A model generated the notes under the pieces. That model made no database searches. It saw only the letters and a program-made list of their open reading frames with translations, and was not told the origin of the DNA. This document shows, in pieces, positions 46,982 to 58,048 of a stretch of 64,000 nt of DNA. Position 1 is the first letter of the stretch; each line of letters opens with the position of its first letter. The position numbers and the translations under genes are program-made. Origin of the DNA: Calamus simplicifolius (lineage: Eukaryota; Streptophyta; Magnoliopsida; Arecales; Arecaceae); assembly GCA_900491605.1 (NCBI GenBank), contig UESW01003879.1:1269593-1333592 (forward strand), given 5' to 3'.

Positions 46982-48010
46982 CAGCTTGGACGGCCCCTAT
47001 CCTGGGCGGCCCCCAGTCCTAGGCGGCCCCCCAGTCTTGGGCGGCCTCCAGAGTCTAGGCGGCCTCCGATCCTAGGCGGCCCCTAGAGCTTGGACGGCCC
47101 CCAATCCTGGGCGGCCCCCAGTCTTGGACGGCCTCCAGAGTCTAGGCGGCCCCTAGAGCTTGGACGGCCCCCTATCCTGGGCGGCCCCCAGTCCTGGGCG
47201 GCCCCCCCAGTCTTGGGCGGCCTCCAGAGTCTAGGCGGCCTCCGATCCTAGGCGGCCCCTAGAGCTTGGACGGCCCCCAATCCTGGGCGGCCCCCAGTCC
47301 TGGGCGGCCCCCAGTCTTGGGCGGCCTCCAGAGTCTAGGCGGCCCTAGAGCTTGGACGGCCCCCAGTCTTGGGCGGCCTCCAGAGTCTAGGCGGCCTCCG
47401 ATCCTAGGCGGCCCCTAGAGCTTAGGCGGCCCCCAGTCCTGGGCGGCCCCCCCAGTCTTGGGCGGCCTCCAGAGTCTAGGCGGCCTCCGATCCTAGGCGG
47501 CCCCTAGAGCTTGGACGGCCCCCAATCCTGGGCGGCCCCCAGTCCTGGGCGGCCCCCAGTCTTGGGCGGCCTCCAGAGTCTAGGCGGCCCCTAGAGCTTG
47601 GACGGCCCCCAGTCCTGGGTGGCCCCCCAGTCTTGGGCGGCCTCCAGAGTCTAGGCGGCCTCCGATCCTAGGCGGCCCCTAGAGCTTGGGCGGCCCCCAA
47701 TCCTGGGCGGCCCCCAGTCCTGGGCGGCCCCCAGTCTTGGGCGGCCTCCGATCCTAGGCGGCCCCTAGAGCTTGGACGGCCCCCAATCCTGGGCGGCCCC
47801 CAGTCCTGGGCGGCCCCCAGTCTTGGGCGGCCTCCAGAGTCTAGGCGGCCCCTAGAGCTTGGACGGCCCCCAATCCTGGGCGGCCCCCAGTCTTGGGCGG
47901 CCTCCAGAGTCTAGGCGGCCCCTAGAGCTTGGACGGCCCCCTATCCTGGGCGGCCCCCAGTCCTGGGCGGCCCCCAGTCTTGGATGGCCTCCAGAGCCTA
48001 GGCAGCCTCC
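46982..48010. repeat. GC-rich hairpin minisatellite, 17-20 bp units
   Basis: About fifty units, each with CGGCC in the centre of an interrupted palindrome: CTGGGcggccCCCAG, CTAGGcggccCCTAG, TTGGGcggccCCCAA. Units are arranged in a recurring higher-order order of about 85-110 bp (Cct-ggg, Ctt-ggg, tct-agg, cct-agg, ctt-gga). Sharp left boundary with AT-rich DNA. Confidence 0.9.
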
Positions 48011-48490
48011 AGCCTCAGGCGATCCCCCGGTTTAAGAATAATCCCCACGTCAGGACCATTAAACGAGATAAGCCGTCATATTCGGAACAGAAATCGAGAA
48101 ATGCTAAAAACATCACGCCTTAAATGGTCCGCATAAGACAAACACCAAAAGGGGACACTGAACCTCTATTTTGGAGCCAGATCCCTTTTCCCTCACTCTG
48201 ACGTCTCCACTACCTCTGACATTCCTTTGGGATAACCAAGATCATCATGAAAAAGGATTCCTTCATGAGCAAGTTTCTTAATATCCTTATTAAGCATTAT
48301 CACTGAATGACCACGTAATGCAAGATGAACACTTATCCTACACGTGGACATCCAGGATAATGAAAGGGAAAAAAATAAATAATAATAAAAGGAGGATAAA
48401 AAGGGAGAGAAAGGAGGGGGGTGGGGGGACTTCTTCCTTCAAGAAAAAAAAGAGAGAGAGAGAGATCTTGAAAAAACCCTAAAAAAACAA
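48011..48490 (+). repeat. probable LTR fragment of an unidentified retroelement
   Basis: Contains GGATAAAAAGGGAG near 48395, followed by a purine-rich stretch and GATCTTGAAAAAACCCTAAA, similar in layout to the end of a plant LTR. No partner LTR or coding region is found, so this is tentative. It may be the LTR in which the preceding minisatellite evolved. Confidence 0.35.
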
Positions 48491-48889
48491 TCTGGTGATC
48501 CAGCATCAACACAATTCATAAGTACATTGCATACTGCACAAAGAGCAACCATATAAAAATTCATACATATATAGACACATATGCATGTGTATATACATAT
48601 ATAGATGTAGATATGTATGTATGTCTGTATTGGTGTACATATGCATGTATGCATGCACGCATTCATACATGTATGTACACATAATCTGTAACCCAAAGAC
48701 AAGTACAACGAATGAAAATTAAAAACTCAGCATACTAAATACTGCAGCCAGAATGATAGTTTGAAAGATATAGGGGACTAACAGTACTAAAATTGTCCAT
48801 ATAGTGGAAGTGCTTGATAACAAGAGACAAAAAAATACAATGACAAGGTGTTCAACTATCTCAAACAATTACAAGACATTCATGCTTAC
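48491..48889. other. non-coding, with TATG/TACA microsatellite
   Basis: Low-complexity ATGTATGTATG-type sequence at 48550-48680. The minus-strand frame there is composed of the microsatellite. Probably the intron downstream of the exon at 48890-48944. Confidence 0.4.
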
Positions 48890-48944
48890 CGTCAGTATTG
48901 ATGCTGGAACTGCTAGCACTGTCAAAGGAATATATGCCACAGCC
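48890..48944 (-). CDS. isolated exon of a TVP38/TMEM64-family (SNARE-associated) membrane protein
   Basis: Minus strand, 55 bp, with a TTACAG acceptor before it and a GTAAGC donor after it. In the frame set by one leading base it reads AVAYIPLTVLAVPASILT. I recognise this as the start of the conserved SNARE-associated/DedA-like domain of plant TVP38/TMEM64 proteins; in the family it is followed by an LGGGYLFG block. It is a hydrophobic re-entrant or membrane segment. Splice phases (1 in, 0 out) suit the family as I remember it. No neighbouring exon is found between 44237 and 50300, so the gene is either spread over long, transposon-filled introns or is a fragment. Confidence 0.65.
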
Positions 48945-50020
48945 CTGTAATTTTATTTTTTAAGAAAGTCAACATCAGGGATTCAACATTTGAGGACATG
49001 AAATTAAATTTTGAATAAGTGTATTTATTGTTAAGGACTAGCTACTTAATATATCAGATGAAGATATTGAAAATGTATACCTTCACTGCATTAATATTGA
49101 ACCAGCATACAAATGCACAAATGATGGATTTCGAGTGAAAAAGGAAGAAGTAAAACGCTATCTAACTAATAGGAAGTTTACCGAAGAAAAGAACTGAATA
49201 CAAAAATCTTATACAATATAAGAACTCAGACCACAAGATTTTGTCAGCAAAATTGCTCCTAGTATTTAGTAGTACACAGGGTGCTACACAGTTTTAGAAT
49301 GTCAATAATGATTTCATGGGACACATACCTGCAAACGTCTCCCCCATGACTCTCTGTCCGCCCATGATCACCTAACAAACATGCATGATCGAAAGATAGG
49401 GGATCCATATGGTTGCAGAAAAGAATTGTACTACACTCTATCAAAAAAATTTGGGCCGTCTGGAGCAGCTGTGTGTATAAAAGATGTTTCATGTTCCTGT
49501 TAAAGCAGTTCATGTGGGTTGTTAGGTTTTGTTAAAGTAGAAGATGAAGCCCCGAAGATGTTCCCTGTTCGTCGTCAAGAAGTTCCAGTCTAGTCCTGTT
49601 CATGTTCGTGTTCCTCCGCGTATTAATTAATTAATTAAACCTATTCCTATTCCTGTTTATTATTAACCACAGTCTACCTTAACAGGGACCGAAAACTGCT
49701 CTTGCTCCTCCTATAGGACAGCTGAAACTCTCCCCCATCCGCGCCCTTTAATGCCCCCGCTGGGTGATAAGCTGGGCGATTGAAGATTTGATATTGCAAC
49801 AATTTAAAGCAATTTATTTTCTTAATACTTTTCGATGTGGGACTAATAATACCATTGTTTTGACGTTATAATTATAGAAAGTGTTCCCCTGTTCCTTTTA
49901 TAGGAGGACGACCAGAGAATTCGTTCCTAAACCTCGCGCCCGAAAGTGAATCATCCCGAGAGTCCATTTTGGAGAGGCCTCACTCACTCCCATTGCCATT
50001 GGTTGCAGAGATACTACGAT
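48945..50020. other. no gene recognised
   Basis: AT-rich with short (TTAA)n at 49622-49637. Minus-strand frame 49259-49513 shows no recognisable domain and is weak. Possibly the upstream intron of the exon at 48890. Confidence 0.4.
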
Positions 50021-50080
50021 CGACCATGAAGGTAAGAATTAATAGGGATGCGACCATGAAGGTAAGAATTAATAGGGATG
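50021..50080. repeat. perfect 30-bp tandem duplication
   Basis: Two identical copies (50021-50050, 50051-50080), each containing GACCATGAAGGTAAGAATT, that is, an ATG-AAG followed by a donor-like GTAAG on the plus strand. Confidence 0.9.
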
Positions 50081-50236
50081 CTTTGATATAAGTACGGGAC
50101 TCAATGTTTGCAAGATCCTAAGGATGAAGCAGCAGAGAAAAGAGAAGAAAATTAGGAGGAAGACGTAATCTACCATCACGAAGAAGGTGGCCGACCCGTG
50201 CCTCCTCTTGGCCTTCTCTTCCTTCTTCCCCTCCAT
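50069..50236 (-). CDS. small putative membrane protein, 55 residues, or a first exon
   Basis: Minus strand. MEGKKEEKAKRRHGSATFFV starts a basic N terminus followed by one strongly hydrophobic stretch (YVFLLIFFSFLCCFILRIL, about residues 24-42), then a short tail and TAA. Composition is GC-rich in the first half, as for a monocot first exon, and the pyrimidine-rich leader (50237-50290) would serve as a 5' untranslated region. The stop lies in the 30-bp tandem duplication, so the tail may not be original. I do not recognise the family. It could be the first exon of the TVP38-type gene on the same strand, but no donor in phase was found. Confidence 0.4.
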   Translation of the reverse strand: MEGKKEEKAKRRHGSATFFVMVDYVFLLIFFSFLCCFILRILQTLSPVLISKHPY

Positions 50237-50299
50237 CGAAACGCCTCTTCCTTCTTCCCCTCAATCGAAACGTCTCTTCTCTCCTCGGCTGCGTTAATA

Positions 50300-51687
50300 G
50301 AATTATAAAAGGAGAGAGAGATTGGGTTTTGGGTAGTGGGCCAGTTGCTAAATCGATCCTATAATAGCCATGGGATTCTTATAGGGCGATCAAGGTATAT
50401 CAAAAAAAATAAAAAAATAAAAAAGATGTTGATGGTTGCCATACAAGGCTTCGTTAGAATATTCAAAATATTTGATCAAAAATAATTTTTTTTATTTTTA
50501 CTAAAATAAATATAGATCAAGTTGCTTTAACATCGCTATTTTTTTATTAGCATATTTTTATTTCAATTAATGATATCATGGCGTGCTTTTATTTTAACAA
50601 ATTATATCTTTCATTTTAACTACTATAAATTATATTTTTATAAATATAAAAATTTAAAATTATCAAGAATTTATTTTTTATATAATTAATATATATATTT
50701 TAAAGAATTTATTGAATTAAATATTTAAAAAATCATCAAAAATATTTTAATGAATTATCATATTTAGCATTTAAAAAATTAAAAAAAAATCTTTTATTAT
50801 TTTCATCTTCCATCCAATCCAATCCCATTCTTATATAGCATTTTTTTTATTTCTTTTTAAAATTCATCCCACCGCCCATATGCATGCGCTTCAATTCATT
50901 ATTAATGAGCATTAAAATATGCACTTAATAAAATAAATTTATGAGTTTATATTCTTAATTTAAAACAAAAAATAATTATATAGAATTGAAGTCCATACCT
51001 AAGTTCATGAATGTATATATGTATAACCATCCCTTATTTTTATTATTTATTTATTTTGTGGTCATCACAAGGTACCATTTTAAAAACATGATAATAATTG
51101 GATGATATACATGCTACCATCGAGTTTTCAGTGGAAGAGCTTCAGGTTAATTTCTCTACTCTCTCTCTCTCAATTTTATAAATGATAGACGCACAACTTC
51201 TGTTCCGTGGGGAAATTCACAAAACACTTCACTTTACGCAAAGAAAAAAAATCAAAATCCAGCAGTAATAACTACGAACCGCATGATGTTTCTTTTCCAC
51301 ATTGAAGTGTGCCAATTTTTGCAAGGGTTGTCTTTATGGCTTTCTTTCATGGAACAATAAAGTCGGAGCGTTAGCTCTCCGCTGAGAGAGAAGACTTTAA
51401 ATGCTGGAGATATTAATATGTTTATATTGTGACCCATTTTTTATTTGATGATCATAAATAAGATTATGAATGTTAGCTGTATATTAAAATTATATCCATA
51501 TATAATTTTTGATGGATATATCATATAAATACAAATCAAACATTGAAAATAGATTTAATCACAAAATAAAACTTTAAAACCACCAAACAAAATATCGAGT
51601 AGAAAGTAGGTTAATTCAACACTACAATAATACACACATATTTTCTTTAAAAGTGGATGTCAAATAAGGTTAGGTAAGAATTTTAAA

Positions 51688-51781
<94 letters not shown>

Positions 51782-52258
51782 TAAAAGCATAAATTTATAT
51801 TTATATCTTAGTAGATGAAGACATGACAATAGATTAAAACATATGTTATTTGATATTCTTTTATCGAAGCTTTTTTTTTATTTTTAAGGGTTCAACTATT
51901 CAATGCTTGCCTGCTTCAATATCTTAAGCTAATTTTTTTTTAAGTTGATCTAACTCATGCGCACCCTTAATACTGATACTATTTTTGAAAAATTATTAAG
52001 TAGTGCCAAATTGGGTATTTAGTACCAAGCACTGAAGAAGAATCTTAAAGCATGTCAAAGAATGCTGAAAATGAGATCCTTCCACAAGTACATCTGTTAC
52101 TAATTCTGTGTTTTCCATAAATTCATGTCCATAGATTGAAATCTAGTTCCATGCTAACTTGATCTGAATCTTTACAAATAATCTGTGATAAGGAAAGTGC
52201 TTATGAAAAGTGGGCATATTGTGACTCATTTACTTCAATTAATATAGTTATATTTCAG
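50300..52258. other. AT-rich intergenic DNA with a TA/TG microsatellite
   Basis: No gene recognised. A (TA)n tract of about 60 bp followed by (TG)n of about 28 bp lies at 51690-51779. Confidence 0.6.
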
Positions 52259-52359
52259 TACAAAAGCTAGAAGAAGATGGTGCTAATTCTGCTGAGCCTA
52301 ATTTGAAGGTCATGCTCTCTTCAAGAGAAGCCATAGCGCAAGCTGTTGCAAGAAGAAGG
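52259..52359 (+). CDS. candidate orphan exon, product unknown
   Basis: 101 bp between a good acceptor (TTATATTTCAG) and a good donor (AGG/GTAAGAG). In one frame it reads QKLEEDGANSAEPNLKVMLSSREAIAQAVARRR, a hydrophilic, helix-prone stretch without stops, and its codon use looks coding. I do not recognise the family, and no partner exon is visible. It may belong to a gene disrupted by insertions, or be a gene fragment. Confidence 0.4.
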
Positions 52360-52980
52360 GTAAGAGATGTCCATGCTTAACTCTATAATATGGTAGAATA
52401 ATCAATTTGTTTATTGATGCAAGCAAGGTTTACCGTATTGAGAACTGGTACCATTTTGGTACTGGACCGGTATATTTAGTATGGAGTGTATTGTACCATA
52501 TCGATGGCATACTGATTAGGTAGAATGATTTGATTTGGGCCAAACCGGATGGTTTGATTCGGTCCGGGGCTGGCTTGGTTGGTTCGGGGTCGGTTCAGTC
52601 GGCTCTTCTTTTGTACCAAAACCGATAGTGCGAATCATCATGTTTCCAAATGGTTCGGTTCACTTTGAGCTGTTTGGTTTGGGAGGGTTCATCATATCAT
52701 GGACACAAGTGTATTACAAATGTTGTTCGCACCCGTTCGCTCAAAGTTCACTTTATCAATCAGTTGGTTTCCCTTTCACTTGGAGAAAAAAAAAAGGTAG
52801 GGTGCCTTTGTCCATCTACGCTAGTATATAAAACTATAGTATTATATGTCTCTCGTTTGTTTTATATACAAATCCCGGCAAAAGTATAGTTGTGCGGATC
52901 AAAATAACTTGTTATAGCACGTGTTTTAAAATAAAATATATTAAACACGTAGGTGCATGGGATTCCCAAAGAATTTTTTA

Positions 52981-53036
<56 letters not shown>

Positions 53037-53938
53037 CCTCTTTATGATCGCAATGCGATTTTTTTTTCTAAATTGATGCATTTGCTGGAGTTGTTCAGGA
53101 GCAAGTACATAAACCTTTTATTGGATTGATAATGTAATTGAGTCAAGACAACATGTGAGTAGGATAAATTAACTTAAAAAATATTTAAAATTGGTTCATG
53201 TTTGTCAAGTCAAGCTTAAGCTACTCAAGTATATTATCAAATTTAATTTAAATATTAAAATTAACTTAAAAAGCTTATAAACTTAATGAAACATATATAA
53301 TTTTATTATTTTATTCTTATAATTATATATATTTATAATATTATTTTAATTATATTATTATTATATTTATAAATCTTAAATTTTTTTAAATTTTAATTAA
53401 AAATATATTTTATTTTAATTTAAAAATTATTTTTTAAATTTTTATATAAATTTAAGTTGAATCAAATCGAGTCTGAACAAGTATTTTATCAAGTTCGAGT
53501 TCGAGCTCTAAATAAAAAAAATACGATCAAGCTCGAATTAAACCTTAAATTTTAGGATCAAATCAAACGCAGCACTGTATCGTTTCGATTCAACTTGATT
53601 GCACCTCTATTATAGCTTTAGAGGTAATTTAAAAAGAAAAAGAATTTAGACGGCCGGTGAACCCGTGGGCGGCACTTCCAGCACCGGTTTTTAGTTTGAA
53701 CCTCAGCCGCGGGTAAGCGTAAAACGCCTCCCATTGCCTCATTTCCCCGGTCCAGAGGCTCCAAACGCCCGTCTGAAGCCTTCCTCGGATATCGGACACC
53801 CAAAGATGCCAATATTATAATCATAATTATGTTTTTTTTAATCATATATATATATATATACACATACGCACGCACGCGAAGAAATAGGATTCAGGGAGCT
53901 GGTGGTGGTGCGGGTGGCTGGTTGGGTTGTTCGGAGCG
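52360..53938. other. AT-rich DNA, (AT)n(AG)n microsatellite, and DUF21 gene upstream region
   Basis: (AT)n followed by (AG)n at 52983-53036. GC content rises from 53640, which probably marks the promoter and 5' untranslated region of the gene starting at 53939. No clear TATA box is seen. Confidence 0.5.
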
Positions 53939-54202
53939 ATGCACGTGTTGAATGCCCTCGCGGTGGCGAGGATGGTGGCGGCGGTGGGAATGGGCGGCGA
54001 CGGAGGGGGGACGGGTTTGGTTCTGGAGAAGGAGGAAATCGCGTTCGGGTCTCTGCACTGGTACACGAACGCGGGGATCTCGTTCGTGCTGGTGCTCTTC
54101 GCCGGAATCATGTCGGGGCTCACCCTAGGGCTCATGTCTCTCGGCCTCGTCGAGCTCGAGATCCTCCAACGCAGCGGTACCCCGCAGAGAAGAAGCAGGC
54201 AG
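53939..54202 (+). CDS. DUF21 gene exon 1, with one-base frameshift
   Basis: ATG chosen at 53939, giving MHVLNALAVARMVAAVGMGG and then the first membrane helix (GISFVLVLFAGIMSGLTLG) with the conserved LMSLGLVELEILQRSGTP. After this Pro (about 54182) the conserved AEKKQA appears in the next frame, so one base is missing within the CCCCG run. The exon ends at a CAG/GTCCG donor in phase 1. GC-rich. Confidence 0.85.
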
Positions 54203-55073
54203 GTCCGATCTGGTTATTGATTCTCGATTCTGATTCTTAGGTGGAGATGCGATGCGTCTCTCCCTAGCTTAGCCGGTTCGGTATGGGGAAATTTTGAGCT
54301 TTTCTTTGCCCTGTTTGATTACCTCGTGTTTAGCTAATCAGGAATGGAGAAATCTTAAGCTCTTTTTGATCCTTTTGACGACGATTCGTCTCAATTCGTG
54401 AGAATCATGGAGGGGATTTGATTGATTTCTAATGAAGATTACGATCGGTCCTTGGTTCAGCTAGTTCTGCTCCTGTTCCTTCTCCGTTCTGATTTAATTT
54501 TTTGAGATTGCCAGAGGAATGGTTAAGTCTGCGTTCATGTTTATAAGTGCCGATAGTTTTTCACATAATTCAATTTTTTAAAATGTACAAAAATATAAAT
54601 AAGTGTAGAATGGATTTGGAAGAATGGAATATTTGAGAATTTGACTTCTGTTGTTGAATATACGATTTTAAATTATGCTAATTTGAATTGATTGGATTGC
54701 AGCGAATGCTGTTTTGGTTGGAGGTGTACAATTTTGATCTGAGATATCTCACATTTTCAAAGTATAAGTTTGTTTGATCTTTGAGTGATCTTTTAGCGCG
54801 TGAGTTATTGAATTGGAGATATTGCTATGATAAGACTGTTGGCACGCTTCACTATAAGAAAGGCTGCTAGCAGATGTTGTTCACTATTGCATTGTGCCAT
54901 ATTATAATATTTAATTTATTAACCTGATCATTTTCTGTTTTTTTTTTTTTTCTGTCGTTCGGTTCTTTTTCATTGATCAGTTGTTGTCCCTTCTTGCAAC
55001 TGCCTTTCTTCTTTTTGTTTAAAAGTAGCATCCACTCAACCTTTTTATTAATTGTTGTTTTCTCTTGTAACAG

Positions 55074-55077
55074 CCAC
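55074..55077 (+). CDS. DUF21 gene exon 2, first bases before the insertion
   Basis: A good acceptor (TCTCTTGTAACAG) is followed by CCAC and then by the LTR start TGTTGCC. The T at 55078 may belong to either. The exon resumes at about 60588. Confidence 0.7.
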
Positions 55078-55841
55078 TGTTGCCGCCAACTTACTTATGA
55101 TGAACGTCGAATGGCCTAGGATTGTGGTGAGCATAGAAAAATCGCCGTCTTTCTTCTAGAGCCTGCAAAAAAGTCTCGGACCGGTATTTCCGACGGGGAC
55201 CCTCCGACGCCCAAGTCAGCGAGTCATGGAACAGGAAGATTATATCTAAGTGAAATTTTAAAGAGGAAGCCAGAGAGAGTCCCTTTCGCATGGAGCTCGG
55301 ATCCTCTTTTTATACCTGTCTGGGATCCCGTTTACCTCGTTCTGCTAGAACCGTCGAATCTTCCCTGTTGTGATGTTTCATCGAACGGCAAGTCGTTGGG
55401 CTGTTGCTGGATAAGGGCCGCTTATAGCGGTAACTGCCGATCGAGCTAACACTTGCCCGTGATTTCGGCGAGCGAGGTGCTCGGCAGTAGACCTTAGATC
55501 ACGGGATCCGTTGTATGCATGTGAAAGATGCTGAAGGCCAATGCTGGGAGTCGGAGCTGGAGGCCGGCGCTGGAGACCGGCGCTAGGGGCCGTTGCTGGA
55601 TGCCGGCGCTGGAGGCCGGAGCCAAAGTCTTAGCGCTGGCGCTGGGGGCCGGCGCTGGTGACCGACGCTGAAGGCCGACGCTGGATGCCAGCGCTGGAGG
55701 CCGGAGCCAAAGTCTCAGCGCTGGGGCCGACGCTAAAGGCCGACGCTGAAGGCCCCGCGAAAGGGGTTTTGCTGTCATATCATTGCTTTCAAAAACCGTG
55801 CAAAAGATAATACCACCCAGAGGAAGTGTCCGGCCGTATCA
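55078..55841 (-). repeat. Tat-3 LTR, complete (764 bp)
   Basis: TGTTGCCGCC to CCGTATCA on the plus strand. Its second half is a minisatellite with GCCGGCGCTGGAGG-type units (55540-55760). Confidence 0.85.
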
Positions 55842-56272
55842 GATGCTCCCCCGCCCCTGAGATGGGTGAGCGTTCACTTACCTGCGAAAGGGGTGTGAAT
55901 ATCCTCTAGGCGGCCGGTTTTCGCGTCATTATTTCGCCTTTGTTGGGATTAGAGAGGATTTCCCTCAGGCAGCGTTACGAAAAGGCGAGCGGTATCATTG
56001 TGATAAAGCTAATGCCTCTCTTTTATCGGTAGTCTTTTCGAGTTGTTGGCAGGTCGTCGAAACGCCTCTCAATTGAAAATGGACGCGTGGTCAGATCGAA
56101 CGATTGTGGGGTGATCTGAAATGGCGTTATGAGGAAAAATCGCCCTTATCTTTCCATCCTCCCCATTTCTTACGCTGTTGCCCCCTTTTGAGTCCGCAAG
56201 CGTCCATTTGTCTCCCGCGTTCATTCTCTCCCCGTGCCCTGCTTTTGGCTCGAGTTTTCCAGGTTAGTTCCT

Positions 56273-57119
56273 ATGGTTTCATCACCTTCTTGCTCCATCT
56301 CTGGTTCCTGGGGGGGTTCCCACAACCCTTCTCAGACTTCCGATTCCTTATCAAGCCAATGGTCTACCCCTTCCCCTAACCGTTCTTCACCGGAGCAGCG
56401 GCCAGTCAGTCGTCCCCTAATCGGGAGTCGTCCGGCCGGTGGGCGGATTTCCATCCGGAGCCATTCGATGGCTGCCGGTCCTTCCAGGGTCGCCAAGGAG
56501 TTCCCCGAAGGGACTGCTTCCACTATGTCTGCTCAAGACATAGTAAACCTAAAAGCCAAGTTTAGCTTCCCGTCGGACTTTCATTTGTTCCACCCTGCCC
56601 CCAATGACAGGGTAACTTCTTCCCGTTCCGGAAGGGTTGCTTTGTACGGAGCCTTTTTTAAGGCCGGGCTTCAGTTGCCTATCCACCCTTTCATTCTCAA
56701 TCTCCTGGATCGATACTCTTTGACCCCCTCCCAGTTAGTTCCCAACTCAATCCGGACCATCGTCGGTTTTCTAGTACTCTGCCACTTGCAAGGCATTGAG
56801 GCCAGTATCTCTTTATTCCGCAGCTTTTACACCCTTCGCAAGCAATCGGGTTGGTGGTCCTTTACCCCTAGGTCTAATAGGATCCTCAAATTATGCCTTC
56901 CTACTTCCGTCAAAGGGTGAAAGGATAAATTCTTCTTTGCTGATATTGGTGGGGTTCGTGGAAGCTGGGGGATACCCAACATTGACGCTAATAGGGATCC
57001 CTCCATCCTTCCACGAGATCGGATGGCGTTTGGGCAGCTTCTGACTGCCGACATCCCTCGGTGTAATATGCTTTTATCCGAGGAGAACCTTCATCTTGCT
57101 GGTTTAATTCCCCCGAGGG
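56273..57119 (+). pseudogene. Tat-3 accessory gene, exon A (Transposase_28 domain)
   Basis: ATG at 56273; Ser/Pro-rich leader, then IVNLKAKFSFPSDFHLF, HPFILNLLDRYSLTPSQLV, GFLVLCHLQGIEASISLFRS and FFADI. Same Pfam family as in Tat-1 (putative gypsy type transposon). One nonsense codon at 56918-56920, at a Trp position; otherwise open and better preserved than Tat-1. Donor GGGGTGAGC at 57119/57120. The function of the domain is unknown. Confidence 0.8.
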
Positions 57120-57222
57120 GTGAGCACTTGATCACTCGCTTCTCTTCTTCCCCCTTTGCTTTTCTTCTTTTCTTTTCCTCTTCCTCTCCTTTTTTTTTTT
57201 TAACTATCCTCCGCCTGTATAG

Positions 57223-57974
57223 GGATGGCGCCGTCGCTTCATGAGCTCAAGCAAGCGGCCACCAGGAAGAGGAAGGTTGCAGGGGACGTGCCCCCTGCCC
57301 AAAGAAGGGCCATTGCTAAAGTCCCGAGGAGGGCCGATGCAGAGAGGGCCGACACTGGAGGGGCTGAAGTCGTGAAGCCCCTGCGTGCAAAGGTTTTGAA
57401 GAAGAGCGGTCCTAAAAGGGCCAACGCTGGTGAGGTCGAGGCCAAGGGGGCCAGAACTGCGGAACCCTCGCACACATGCGAGGCGGCCAGGGCCCAAGGC
57501 GACGAGCCCGCCATGACAGAAGTGGTAAGGGCCGAGGCCGGCAAGGAGGTAGAACGGAGTCAACTGGAGGGAAGATCCTCAGCTTCGGCTCCTCCGATTA
57601 TTCTGCTCGACCCTTCTCCTGAGAGGATTGCAAGGGCACCGTCGCCCTTGCCCAAAGCCGTAGAGGCGGAACAAGTTCCGGCGACAGTAGTGACGATTCC
57701 AGCAGTTATCCTGCCCCCCATGGGGGTAACAGCTGAAGCGCCTCCACCGGTCAAGGGGTCGGAGGCGGCCGGTTCAGAGGCGGAATCTGTCTCTGTAGGC
57801 CCAACGCCAAGGGGAGAGAGGGGCGTCAATCATTCCTTCCAATCGCTGTTGGCGAACCACAGCCACTGGGCTGAACGGACCTTGGAGGAAGCCATGGTGG
57901 TTGAGGTGCAAGAGTTTCTCTGGAGTCAGGGGAGAGTCACCTTCTTCCGCGAAGCATCAGTGGCGCATCTCTGG
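57223..57974 (+). pseudogene. Tat-3 accessory gene, exon B
   Basis: Follows a pyrimidine-rich intron with TGTATAG acceptor. MAPSLHELKQAATRKRKVAG opens a basic, Ala-rich segment (nuclear-localisation-like RKRK), then Pro/Glu-rich linker, and ends FFREASVAHLW at a TGG/GTGAGC donor. The exon is fully open over about 250 codons. The end of the exon is conserved with Tat-1. Confidence 0.75.
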
Positions 57975-58048
57975 GTGAGCTTCTGCTCAATTATCATCTC
58001 TTTTCTCTTTTTTTTTTTTAGCTTTCTCACCTTGACATTTCCTTCAAG

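Noticed and set aside
48439..48708. 89-codon minus-strand frame rich in Cys, Ile and Tyr
   Set aside because: Made of the TATG/TACA microsatellite.
49259..49513. Possible upstream exon of the TVP38-type gene
   Set aside because: The translated sequence does not resemble the family, and splice sites in the right phase are missing.
55494..55778. Ala/Pro-rich minus-strand frames in the Tat-3 LTRs (also 60164-60521)
   Set aside because: By-products of the GCCGGCGCTGG minisatellite within the LTR.
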